DNA of 64,000 nt from Beta vulgaris subsp. vulgaris (lineage: Eukaryota; Streptophyta; Magnoliopsida; Caryophyllales; Amaranthaceae): NCBI RefSeq assembly GCF_026745355.1, contig NC_079205.1, forward strand, positions 60,006,593 to 60,070,592. Reading direction: 5' to 3'. The notes under the pieces are model-generated. The model ran no database searches, was not told where the DNA came from, and worked only from the letters and a program-made list of their open reading frames with translations. This document shows, one piece after another, positions 55,003 to 64,000 of this stretch. A program made the translations under genes and the position numbers. Numbering within the stretch: the stretch's first letter is position 1; each line of letters begins with the position of its first letter.

Positions 55003-55546
55003 CTTTCTCCGCTTAGAAATAGTTGTACTTTTTATATACTTCCTCCGTCCCAATTTATTTGCTACATTTTGCCATTAGGTGTGTCCCAATTTATTTGCTA
55101 CATTTGCAAATATTTCCATATATAGTACATAGGTCCCACATTTTATTTACAAATTTGTCATCACTCCCTCCTTGTTGTTGTAAATATTTCCATATATAGT
55201 ACATAGGTCCCACAATTTACCTATTTGTTTTTTTGTTAATTCTTGTTATGGCAATGGTCCCCACTCCCTCCTTGGTCTTTGTGATAAAGCAAATCTAGCA
55301 AATAAATTGGGACGGAGGGAGTAGTGTTTATTATTCACATCTTCCATTTTGATTGTCTTTGTTGATTCATATTTTAGAAAAAACATAATCAGATGAGATC
55401 TTGTTAGATTTGTCTTAATGTATATTATTTTAATATTAATTTTTTATATTTTTTACTTATTGATAATTAGAGATATTAATGTTTGAAATAATGCATTGAC
55501 AAACGTGAAAATCTGAAATGGTGCAACTATTTTTAAATAGAGGAAG
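55003..55546. mobile_element. Stowaway-like MITE interrupted by another Stowaway
   Basis: The outer left end CTTTCTCCGCTTAGAAATAG and the right end CTATTTTTAAATAGAGGAAG are inverted and bordered by TA (55001-55002, 55547-55548). About 36 bases in, a second element (55039-55321) interrupts it. Joined across the insert, the outer element is about 260 bp. Confidence 0.8.
55039..55321. mobile_element. Inner Stowaway-like MITE
   Basis: The left end CTTCCTCCGTCCCAATTTAT and the right end ATAAATTGGGACGGAGGGAG are inverted, with TA at 55037-55038 and 55322-55323. It contains an internal duplication of CCATATATAGTACATAGGTC. It inserted after the surrounding element. Confidence 0.88.
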
Positions 55547-55794
55547 TACTTAGGTAAATTTGTGGACAACTGGACAATTACCAAATGCATAGAAGTTTCA
55601 CTTTTCGAAAACAATAGCTCCTAATAAATTTTTCTGGAAATATTATATAATTTTTTTAAAAACTTTGATCCATCATCTCATTTCTTTTTATAATTATTGA
55701 AGATTAATTCAATTTTGGGAGGAGACTGATAAAAATAATTAAAACTTTTAATATTTTTTGCCTTTGTTAATCCATCTTGGGTGTATATGTATTA

Positions 55795-56051
55795 CTCCCT
55801 CCGTTCCATAATATAGTGCCTATTTCATTTTTAGTGGTCAAACTTTAAAATCTTTGACCGAATATTCTCATTTGTATATATAAAAAAACATATTCATGTA
55901 GGATCTTGTTAGATTCGTCTCAATGTGTAGTTTCATAATATCAACTTTTTATATTTTTTTATCAATAAGGAATTGAAGATATTAAAGGTCAAAGTTACGT
56001 TTTGGAGACCGTGAAAAAAGAAACAAGCACTATATTATGGGACGGAGGGAG
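55795..56051. mobile_element. Stowaway-like MITE
   Basis: CTCCCTCCGTTCCATAATAT and its complement ending GGGACGGAGGGAG are nearly perfect inverted ends bordered by TA (55793-55794, 56052-56053). The well-kept ends suggest a young copy. Confidence 0.9.
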
Positions 56052-56053
56052 TA

Positions 56054-57644
56054 GTATATAGGAAAATTAACAATTAGGATAATTTTGAGCATGCTCCATC
56101 TTGCAAACTTGGGATTATTTCAAAATATATATGTTAAAGTTGGAATTAATTTGAAAAGGTGGGAGAAAGTCGAGGTCATTTATGCCCATTCATCCTTGAT
56201 CTTTTGAAAAATATACAAGTAGTCCCTCCATTTCGTTTTTTCTTCCTGTTTGAAATTCTCTTGTGAGTGTCCCTTCAAAAAAAAAAAATTCTCTTGTGAG
56301 TGCGTGGAAATCGATCAAAATAGAATTTCGAATAACTCATTTTGTGAAAGGAATCCTAGATCATTGGATATAATTTTTTTGATAAATTAAATTTAATGAA
56401 TTACATGGCGCCATATCAGCATATTCATTCAAATAACAAATGAAAACCTTCAATAGTTCCACACACGTCTTAGTGCATATATACATAAAGTTTTGTTTAA
56501 TAAAAGAACAATGAAGTTGCTCATTTGGAGGCAGGTTAAAATGCATATATCTATCAAGGATCCAAAGTATTAATATACGCATTTAATATATACTTTAGCT
56601 TATATATACATTTTAATATTTTTGAAAATAGAGATTTTATCTTGTCTTTATTAAATAATTTTTCCCCATATATATATACATATAGAAATATAGATGAACA
56701 ATTAAACAATGAAGTTGCTCATTTTTAAGTTGAATGCACCTATATATCGAGAATCTACGGTGTTAATATACACATTTAGGAGTAATATGTACTCTAAATC
56801 ATATATTTTTTATTTTTTTTAACAACAGAGATAATATTATCTTGCCTTTAAATAATTTTTCTCAAACAAAGACCAATCTAATATTGTAGATTAGTTGGTT
56901 AATTCATTTATAATTCAAATAAGAGGATACATTGCATGTAGTAGCATGATAATTTTTTACCTTGAATATTAGAATATATATAGATTTACGACATTTTTAA
57001 CAACCTTTTGGTAGTGGTACCAATCAGGAAAGATTTATAAGGCAATTTGTTAATAAAAGAAGGTAATTTTTATAAATTTATTATCAATTGCAAATGAGGG
57101 GTTAGGCTAGGAAAACAAATGTAGGAAGATGTTATTTATGTTTGCTAGCTACTCTCCTTAATATTATTATTCTTCGAAGATTTTCCTATTTGCATTTTAA
57201 GGACTTTTCGATAAACTCATTTGACTATTAATATCATCTTTTATATAATTTTAAATATTATGTAAAATTGATTTATAGACAATAGATATATAGATACGAT
57301 CCCAACAAAATAAACATAACATGATAATAATAAATTCACTTCTATAAATTGGGTTGACCTACACTTATTGCGTCACTCAAAGAGGGCCTTGCATTTTACA
57401 AGACCATAATCCTATCTAAATTTAGTAGAACTTAGGCTTTGACGTACTTTTTGGACTTATTTTCAATTCAGTTAAGCCCTATATATTCTTTTGAACTTAT
57501 TTTCCGTTTAAGTTAGTTAATTTCAGTTAGTTTCCTCTCACAGTTTTCATTCAGTTCGATTTAGTTCAGTTGAGTTCAATTTCTCTCAGTCCAAAAGAAC
57601 GGGCCTGACTCTCTTATGTTCAGCTCAGTTCAGTTACTCTCTTA
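56054..57644. other. AT-rich intergenic DNA with repeat fragments
   Basis: Two diverged copies of an approximately 270-bp unit sharing AATGAAGTTGCTCATTT words lie at about 56480-56880. From 57430 a MITE arm rich in TTATTTTCAGTTCAG is visible. No gene is supported. Confidence 0.4.
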
Positions 57645-58373
57645 GAGCACTCCCAATGGTGATATAATCCATCACCAAAATCAGAAATTTTGGGTTGAAC
57701 AAAAAAAACATGCATCCCATTGGTGATACAAAACCTATCACCAAATGACAAATCATGTCATTGCTCACCATATGAAAAAACTCATCACCATGTGAACCGT
57801 GTAAATTGAAGACAAAAGGAGCATTGTCACACACAGTCAGCCAGTGGCAAGCTGCCACATGGCTACTGCTGTGTTTTTTTGGGAAATTTCGTGGAAATTT
57901 CCACGGAATTTCCCAGAAAATTCCTATTTCAAAAAAAATAAACCAAAATTCATATTTTTTTTCTCCTCTATAAAATGATACCCATATTGATATATTTCAG
58001 AACAAAAAAAAATACTTCTCCTCTTCACTTTTCTTTCTCTAAAAATATTTATACATCATTTTTCTCTATATTTTATACTAATAACCCAATAATGATAATT
58101 AATTTTTGATACTTAATTATTATAATTTTAAGTAATCATAAGATGATTCATTTTTATTTTTAATATATAAATTATATTATTAATTGAAGTAGGAAAGAGA
58201 AATAGGAGAGAGAAAGTTGAGGTAGAGTAGTGAAAAGTAGGAGAGATATACTGGAGTTTGATGGTTTTTTTGTTCATGAGTGGGGTGGAGGTGATACATT
58301 TGTTCCTGAAATGATCAAAACATGGGTAAGTAGGGAAATTTGGTGATCAAACCCATCACCATTAGGAATGCTC
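57645..58373. mobile_element. Tourist-like (PIF/Harbinger) element
   Basis: The left end GAGCACTCCCAATGGTGAT and the right end ATCACCATTAGGAATGCTC are inverted and flanked by TTA (57642-57644, 58374-58376). CCCATCACCA/TGGTGAT words repeat subterminally. At 729 bp it is longer than most MITEs, but no transposase frame survives. It sits inside an older MITE whose arms (CAGTTCAG...AAAAGAACG) flank it. Confidence 0.75.
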
Positions 58374-58376
58374 TTA

Positions 58377-59281
58377 TACTACTATATGTTCAATTCAGTT
58401 CAGTTTCACGCAATTTAAAAGAACGAGACTTTAATGCATGGTACACACAACACAATACTTACCTTAATTTTTTTATCAAATTAACTAAAAAAACTCATGA
58501 AGAAAGATTGAGTACTCACTGAAAATCTCCATTACAAAAATATCACCCATAAGATTACTACAATCAGTCAATAGAATTTGATTAATTAACACACAAAGTG
58601 ACACTGAAAAAATGTTATCCTTTAGAGTTGGTAACATCCTAAAAACTACCCATATTAGTGTAATTGTAAGAAGAAAAAAAGATGATACACTAAAAAATAA
58701 AAGTAAAAAGAAAGGAAACCTTAAAAGACAAGCAATGGTGTAAAGATGAGTCTGCAAAACAAATAAAACAGGAACAGAGGGAAAAAGTTGAAGTAAAAGG
58801 GGAAAGAAGAAGAGAATAAATCTCCAAGGACAAGAATGTGTTTGAACACGCAATGCACAGATATCTAAAACAACTAGAGACGAGAAAAGCTAGGCTTACT
58901 AGGCTGGGGTGCGTGACTTATAGAGGGACAGACAATTCTATTGAGTTTTTTGTAACTTGTGTTAGATTTATTCATTTGATTGTAAGCAAAAGGAAGGAAA
59001 GAAAGAAAAGAGTGACAAATGACAATGACAATGATAGTAGTCCCTATTGCTTACACTTACAGGATCATTTAAATCACCATCATGCAATGCCAATGCTCAC
59101 ACAAACGTCATCGATCCTCTTAAGTTATATATGTACTTTCTTGTTTCTTATTGTTTTCCTCATCTTATTGTTGCTTCTCTAAGGGTTTTGTTAGATGGGT
59201 AGCTAGTTTCATCTATTGGTAGAAGATAAAAAAATCAAAAGAGATTGTGAAAACCATGTCACCTAATAGGAAACGAAGCAA
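58377..59281. other. Intergenic, one unexplained open frame
   Basis: The longest frame (58838-59182, 114 residues) begins TTG rather than ATG. It ends in a hydrophobic run and matches no family, so it is not called. A CT/AG-rich stretch lies at 58670-58820. Confidence 0.35.
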
Positions 59282-59544
59282 TCTTATTATAAGAATGAGC
59301 GAAAGAGATTTAGTGTTATTATCATAATGTATTCTATTAATAAATGATTTTTTTTCGGTTTTTTCACCATATACCCCTGACAAATTTTTTTTTGCACCGT
59401 ATACACTTTCAACTTTCCAAATTCATCATATACCCCTCACATTTCGAAAAATACATCAACTTACCCTTTTGACTAACGGTGTTAGACTTCCGTTAGTCAT
59501 TAACCCCTAATCTCCCCTTAAATCATAATTAACTAACCTAAACC

Positions 59545-59845
59545 TAGAGGTGATCATGGGCCGGGCCGGGTTCGGGCCGGGCCGCGGCCAAAAAAATTTG
59601 CCCATTGGCCGGGCCTAAATTCGGGCCGAATTTTTGTGTCCAAAGCCCGCTATTTTGGGCCGGGCTTTTGCGGGCCAAAAAGGGCCGGGCCAAAAAAATA
59701 GACTAAAAAGTCGTTTTTAGCTTTCCCAAAACCCGCCCAAAAACAAAAAAAAAATGACCGGGCCGGGCCCGGCCCGGCCCGCGGGCCGAAAAATTCTGCC
59801 CAAAACCCGGCCCAAAAGCGGGCCGGGCCAAAATGATCACCTCTA
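59545..59845. mobile_element. GC-rich hAT-type MITE with 8-bp TSD
   Basis: It runs from TAGAGGTGATCATGGGCCGG to GGCCAAAATGATCACCTCTA, perfect or near-perfect inverted ends. The flanks are identical CCTAAACC (59537-59544, 59846-59853). The interior is CGGGCC and CGGCCC repeats in both orientations. It is the best preserved of three copies in the window. Confidence 0.8.
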
Positions 59846-60239
59846 CCTAAACCTAACTAATCAAAAATCCTAACCCTAAAAGCCCATTAGCACCTACCCA
59901 CCCCCAGCCCACTACCCCATTCCTATCCCCAGCCCACAGCCCACCCACCCCCTAATCCACCCTAACCCTAATCAGAACCACCACCTGACCCACCACCACC
60001 TGACCGGATTTTCGCACCCACCACCTGACCCACTGACAACCTGATCGGATTTTCGCACCCACCACCTAACCCACTGACCACCTAACCGGATTGTCACACA
60101 GCCTCAGCCCACAGCCCACCCACCCCTTCCCTTCCCCCTTCCCCCTTCCGCCACCCGCAGCGCATATCCCCCTCCCCTTATCCCGATTTCAGCCGGCATT
60201 CCCACCCCAACCCAGCCGGATTAGGATGCTGCGGGTTTT

Positions 60240-60560
60240 GCGATGCTGCGCGAAGGGGGGAGGGGGGCTGCGCAACGACGGGGAAAGGGGAGAGGGGGAT
60301 GCGCGACGACGGGGAAAGGGAAGGGGGGATGCGCGACGACGGGGAAATGGAAGGGGGGATGCGCGACGACGGGGAAAGGGGAGGGGATGCGGGGAGGGTG
60401 GAGGGGGGGCGGGGTTGCAGGGGAGTGGGGAAGGGGTGGTGGTGAGGGGGTGATGTGGCAATGGGGTAAGGTGAGGGGGTGATGTGGCAGTGGGGGTAAG
60501 GTGAGGGGGTGATGTGGTAGTGGGGGTAAGGGTGGGGTGATGTGGCAGTAGAGGTTAGGG
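60240..60560 (+). repeat. G-rich minisatellites with quadruplex-forming potential
   Basis: About four 30-bp units of the type GCGCGACGACGGGGAAAGGG (60267-60390) are followed by about four units of 27-30 bp of the type GTGAGGGGGTGATGTGGCAG (60445-60550). Runs of three to seven G recur at short intervals on the + strand, a strong quadruplex pattern. Overlapping frames with repeats of Arg/Gly or Pro/Ser/Arg across this block are compositional artefacts. Confidence 0.8.
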
Positions 60561-60899
60561 TTAGGGTTTAATTTAGGTTAGTTAATTAGGATTTAAGGGG
60601 AGATTAGAGGTTAATGACTAACGGAAGTCTAACACCGTTAGTCAAAAGGGTAAGTTGATGTATTTTTCGAAATGTGAGGGGTATATGATGAATTTGGAAA
60701 GTTGAAAGGGTATACGGTGCAAAAAAAAATTTGTCAGGTGTATATGGTGAAAAAACCGTTTTTTTTTCTTACCCCGGGCATAGCCCGGACCTAATAACTA
60801 GTTTCTTACATAAAAAGAAGAATTGCCTTAACAAAAAAACGAAGGAAGTACACTTTGCACCTCCAAATATTTATAATCACATAATTACTTTTGCTGTTA

Positions 60900-61399
60900 G
60901 GGTGTAGACAAAGGGTGAAGGAGTCTTGGGATGAGTTTTAATTTCCCAAACTCATCTTAAGACTCATGCGTGGGACCCACCAAGTACTTAACAACATTTT
61001 TTGGTTTCCCTTCCCCATTGTGCAACGTAAACCTGCAGTTTTTTTGTTTTGTTTTGTTTAAGCTCCAATCCAATGGTAATATATTATTTCTTCTATAAAT
61101 ACTATGTGTGTTGTTTCTAATTTTTTTATACTCTCCCAAATCCATAATTTTTTTTTTCCTTTAACTAATTATTTATTGGTAATAATTTTAATTTATTACA
61201 TTTTCATAATATAATGGTATTGAAAACAAAAAAATAATTAGAATACATAAAATAAAGTGAAGTGAGTCTAGAGATAATCTGAGGGATATAGTATAAAATT
61301 GGAATGAGTTTGAAGTGAGTCTGTAGAATTAAAAAGTAGTGAAAAGGTGATGTGGCACAGTCTGAAGTTTGGGGGTGAGTCCGAGGAATATTCACACCC
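60900..61399. mobile_element. Tourist-like (PIF/Harbinger) element
   Basis: The left end GGGTGTAGACAAAGGGTGAA and the complement of the right end GGGTGTGAATATTCC share the terminal heptamer and subterminal GACTC words. TTA flanks both sides (60897-60899, 61400-61402). The length is 500 bp and it is non-coding. Confidence 0.6.
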
Positions 61400-61541
61400 T
61401 TATGGCATACTTTATTACCATTATATCCTAGTCTACCTCGCTTTATCTCACTTTTTCTTTTTTCTTTTCTTGAAGAAAGGCATACAATTTATTTTTCCTT
61501 ATTTTACCGCACGTTATTTCTCTCGTCTTTCCTTAAAATTA

Positions 61542-61768
61542 CTCTCTCTGTTTTAAAATATAAGGCATTTACGCTTCACAAAAATTTACTTTGACCATAA
61601 ATTTCTCGCAAATATGATAAATAAAAATTATACCATTGGATTCGTTTTGAAAAATACTATAATAATATTATTTTTTAAAATTTTCTATCAACATAAATTG
61701 AGAGTAATTAACGGTCAAAGTTCGACCTCGAACATCGTACGTGCCTTATAGTGTGAAACGGATGTGTC
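61542..61768. mobile_element. Stowaway-like MITE
   Basis: The left end CTCTCTCTGTTTTAAAATAT and the right end TATAGTGTGAAACGGATGTG are inverted, with TA at 61540-61541 and 61769-61770. It is the same subfamily as 39045-39243. Confidence 0.7.
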
Positions 61769-61770
61769 TA

Positions 61771-62359
61771 CACTAATTATAGCTGTAAAAAGGGTCATGA
61801 AGGTAATAATTAAATATGTAATTTTAAAAATTAGAAAAGGGTGTTACTTTAGATAGACATATTGTTACGCATAACTATATGCCTTTTATTATATTATATG
61901 GTTACTTTTTTGTAACTATATATCTTTCTCATTTAAAATCTTGGAACTCATAATTTGAGAAAATCTTATGAATTTTTTTCGATATATAAGAAAAAAAAAT
62001 ATAATCATACGAGGCGTTATTTGATTCGTTTCAATGAGGAATTTATTAAAATTCAATTGTTGTAATTTTTACTAATATATAATGAAAAAATTTTAACGTC
62101 AAAGACGTGTATTGACAAACGTGCACAATAAATACATACAAATAAAAAGATAGAGTTGGAGTAATGATGAAAATGTATGATATAAATTAATAAGATTGAA
62201 ATTGAGAATAGCAAATAAGAAGTTTACTAAGTTGAGGAGTACATGAATATTTTTTACCATATATGATTACACAAAAAGCGTGACAATATCCTTCCATAAA
62301 ACAAGTGATTGAGTGGAGGAGGGAAAGCTACCTCCCTAAAGCTCTCACAATCTCATCTC
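61771..62359 (+). promoter_or_regulatory. Upstream region of the UGT gene
   Basis: AT-rich sequence with a block resembling Stowaway interiors at about 61990-62150 (GTTTCAATGAGGAATTTATT). It leads to the UGT core promoter. No other gene is visible. Confidence 0.4.
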
Positions 62360-62367
62360 TATAAATA
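62360..62367 (+). promoter_or_regulatory. TATA box of the UGT gene
   Basis: TATAAATA lies 39 bases before the ATG at 62406, implying a very short leader. Confidence 0.6.
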
Positions 62368-62405
62368 TTGTTAGGGGAAACTAATCTGCAATATTTGCCA
62401 AAAAA

Positions 62406-63782
62406 ATGGGTAAACAACTGCATATAGTAATGTTTCCATGGTTTGCCATAGGACATATGACCCCATTTCTCCACCTCTCTAACAAACTAGCTGAATATGG
62501 CCACAAGATCACCTTCTTGATCCCAAAAAAAGCCAAACACCAACTTGAACACTTACTACTTTACCCTTCCCTCATCACTCTCCACCCCATCACAATCCCT
62601 CACGTCCACCCTCTTCCACCCGGCATCGAAACCGCCTCCGAAATCCCCTTGCACCTTAACAACCACCTCGCCACCGCCCTTGATCTCACCCGTCCTGAGG
62701 TCGAGTCTTTTATCATAACCCTACAGCCTAAGCCTCATGTTCTCTTTTATGACATGGCGTATTGGGTTCCTGAGATCGCTTCTAAGCTACAAATTAAGTC
62801 CGTTTGTTACAATGTGGTGTGTGCTGCTTCCTTAGCGATCGCCTTGGTCCCAGCCCTTAACGTGGGCCGGTACCAACCCTTTACCGAGGAGGATGTAGCT
62901 AAGCCTCCGCCAGGCTACCCGTCCTCGAACGTCGTCTTCCATGGTCCGGAGGCCCGTAGTTTGCTCTTCTTAGGGTTAGAATTTGGCAGCGGGCTCACCT
63001 TCTACGACCGAATGTCAACAGCATTGAAGTCCTGTGATGCCATTGCAATTAGGACCTGCCGTGAGATCGAAGATAACTTTTGCAATTACATTTCATCCCA
63101 ATACAACAAGCCCGTGCTCCTCACAGGCCCGGTTCTCCCAGAGACCAACAACAACAACCCCTTGGAAGCCCGATGGGCCGAGTGGTTGAGCCGATTCGAG
63201 CCGAACTCTGTTGTGTTTTGCGCCTTTGGGAGCCAGTTCATTCTTGAGAAAGATCAGTTTCAGGAGCTACTACTTGGGTTTGAAATGACAATGGTACCTT
63301 TCCTAGTGGCATTAAAGCCACCCCAGGGATGCGGCTCCGTCGAGGAAGCGCTACCCGAGGGGTTCAAGGAGAGAGTAGGAGAAAGAGGGGTGGTTCATGG
63401 TGGTTGGGTACAACAACCACTAATACTGGCGCACCCCTCAGTTGGGTGCTTTGTGAACCATTGTGGGTTCGGTTCAATGTGGGAAAGTTTGATGGCCGAG
63501 AGTCAGATAGTGATGGTGCCGCAGTTGGGTGATCAGATTTTAAACACAAGGTTGATGAGCGGCGAGCTTGTGGTGGGTGTGGAGGTGGAGAGAACGGAGA
63601 ATGGGTGGGTGTCTAAGGAAAGCTTGTGTAAGGCTATTAAATCAGTGATGGGTGAAGATAGTGAAGTAGGGTGTTTGGTTAGAAATAACCATGCTAATTG
63701 GAGACAAATTATGGTTAGCCAAGGATTTATGAGGGGTTATATTGATAGTTTTGTTAAGGATTTGGAGTTGCTCATGGGATAA
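62406..63782 (+). CDS. UGT79-like: UDP-glycosyltransferase, UGT79-like (flavonoid/anthocyanin branch)
   Basis: An intronless frame of 458 residues starts MGKQLHIVMFPWFAIGHMTP. His17 is the expected catalytic base and Asp116 (FYDMAYWVPE) its partner. The PSPG sugar-donor box spans about 334-377, from WVQQPLILAHPSVGCF to VPQLGDQ. The variants WVQQ, NHCGFGSMWESL and QLGDQILNTRL are characteristic of the UGT79/UGT94-like clade rather than the usual WAPQ/HCGWNS form. Members add a sugar to a sugar already on a flavonoid, anthocyanin or triterpenoid (branch-forming 2''- or 6''-glycosylation). The final Gln of the box is common with UDP-glucose donors, but UGT79 enzymes also use UDP-xylose or UDP-rhamnose, so donor and acceptor are undetermined. 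No break or missing key residue is seen. Confidence 0.93.
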   Translation: MGKQLHIVMFPWFAIGHMTPFLHLSNKLAEYGHKITFLIPKKAKHQLEHLLLYPSLITLHPITIPHVHPLPPGIETASEIPLHLNNHLATALDLTRPEVESFIITLQPKPHVLFYDMAYWVPEIASKLQIKSVCYNVVCAASLAIALVPALNVGRYQPFTEEDVAKPPPGYPSSNVVFHGPEARSLLFLGLEFGSGLTFYDRMSTALKSCDAIAIRTCREIEDNFCNYISSQYNKPVLLTGPVLPETNNNNPLEARWAEWLSRFEPNSVVFCAFGSQFILEKDQFQELLLGFEMTMVPFLVALKPPQGCGSVEEALPEGFKERVGERGVVHGGWVQQPLILAHPSVGCFVNHCGFGSMWESLMAESQIVMVPQLGDQILNTRLMSGELVVGVEVERTENGWVSKESLCKAIKSVMGEDSEVGCLVRNNHANWRQIMVSQGFMRGYIDSFVKDLELLMG

Positions 63783-64000
63783 TTCACAAACTCATGTATG
63801 TGTTGTTGATTAGAAAATAAATGTTTACTTCTTTATGTTTTATAATTTCTACAGTAGTGCTTGTATTTTTAAGGTCAAATATTATAAAGTAATCATAAAT
63901 TATCTTTATTATATATGAAAAAACAGATTCGTAAAATATTATTAAATTTATATCAATGTATAGCTTTTAATTGTTGAGAATTAATTCAAATTCTTGGCCC
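63783..64000 (+). other. 3' UTR of the UGT gene
   Basis: Downstream AT-rich sequence with AGAAAATAAATG near 63813 as a possible polyadenylation signal. No further gene starts before the window edge. Confidence 0.5.

Larger units (their letters stand above)
59356..60758. mobile_element. Long-TIR (about 195 bp) Mutator-like element with G-rich core
   Basis: The arms at 59356-59550 and about 60563-60758 are near-perfect inverted copies. They begin CGGTTTTTTCACCATATAC and include ACTAACGGTGTTAGACTTCC. The insertion sits in a T-run, so the duplication (about 8-9 T) is uninformative. The core is strongly asymmetric: C-rich on + up to 60235, G-rich from 60240 to 60560. A smaller hAT-type MITE (59545-59845) is nested near the left arm. 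No transposase is encoded. Confidence 0.75.
59282..60801 (+). mobile_element. Helitron 3' end enclosing nested elements
   Basis: The 3' end is a GC hairpin CCGGGCATAGCCCGG (60774-60788), followed by ACCTAATAACTAG before T at 60801-60802, a textbook Helitron terminus. The 5' end is inferred at 59282, where TCTTATTATAAGAATGAG follows an A. Most of the length is a nested long-TIR element. The 3' end is firm, the 5' end is a proposal. Confidence 0.5.

Noticed and set aside
58838..59182. Frame of 114 residues ending in a hydrophobic run
   Set aside because: It begins with TTG, has no family resemblance and the hydrophobic end follows from T-rich sequence.
60091..60482. Overlapping frames on both strands rich in Arg/Gly or Pro/Ser
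   Set aside because: They come from G-rich and C-rich minisatellites with few stop codons. Three frames are open at once, the mark of composition rather than coding.

Overview
The window is nuclear DNA of a flowering plant. Its genes have GT-AG introns and CT-rich leaders. It also holds a canonical MIR164 hairpin, a TOPP-type phosphatase, a UGT79-type glycosyltransferase and many plant transposon families. The intact LINE, with an RRM in ORF1 and no zinc knuckle, resembles the BNR-type L1 elements described from sugar beet. That fits a Caryophyllales/Amaranthaceae source but does not prove it. Genes are sparse and transposons fill most of the space between them.

Layout. 1-146: last exon of a SWEET-like sugar transporter cut by the window edge. 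0.7-7.7 kb: intergenic DNA with Stowaway and Tourist-like MITEs, a gene-fragment-carrying TIR element (1349-2270), a LINE tail and a foldback-like element. 7.7-14.1 kb: complete-ORF LINE between target-site duplications. 14.1-16.5 kb: a SINE, two abutting Helitrons and a duplication split by a Mutator-type MITE. 16.86-20.28 kb: PP1 catalytic subunit, four exons, + strand. 22.55-26.84 kb: folate-receptor-like membrane protein, four exons, - strand. 29.0-36.2 kb: transposon-rich, with a hAT MITE, a telo-box leader and a possible 6.1-kb composite hAT carrying transposase and gag remnants. 37.6 kb: small organellar uL18-type ribosomal protein gene. 38.7-41.3 kb: MITEs. 42.15-45.15 kb: dormancy/auxin-repressed (DRM1/ARP) gene, three exons. 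45.9-52.4 kb: Helitron, SINE, hAT and GC-rich MITE insertions. 52.85-52.97 kb: MIR164 precursor. 55-61.8 kb: nested Stowaways, Tourist-like elements and a three-level nested block at 59.3-60.8 kb with a G-rich core. 62.4-63.8 kb: intronless UGT79-like glycosyltransferase.

The host genes are unrelated housekeeping or regulatory genes and do not form a visible cluster or pathway. The most interesting material is transposon architecture. Several insertions can be delimited to the base by target-site duplications read directly from the sequence: LINE, Mutator-type MITE, four hAT-type elements, Tourist-like and Stowaway MITEs, and Helitrons with CTAG ends. I found no tRNA gene, rRNA gene or CRISPR array. 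Exon boundaries were worked out by hand from splice consensus, reading phase and remembered family conservation. Transcript evidence was not available.
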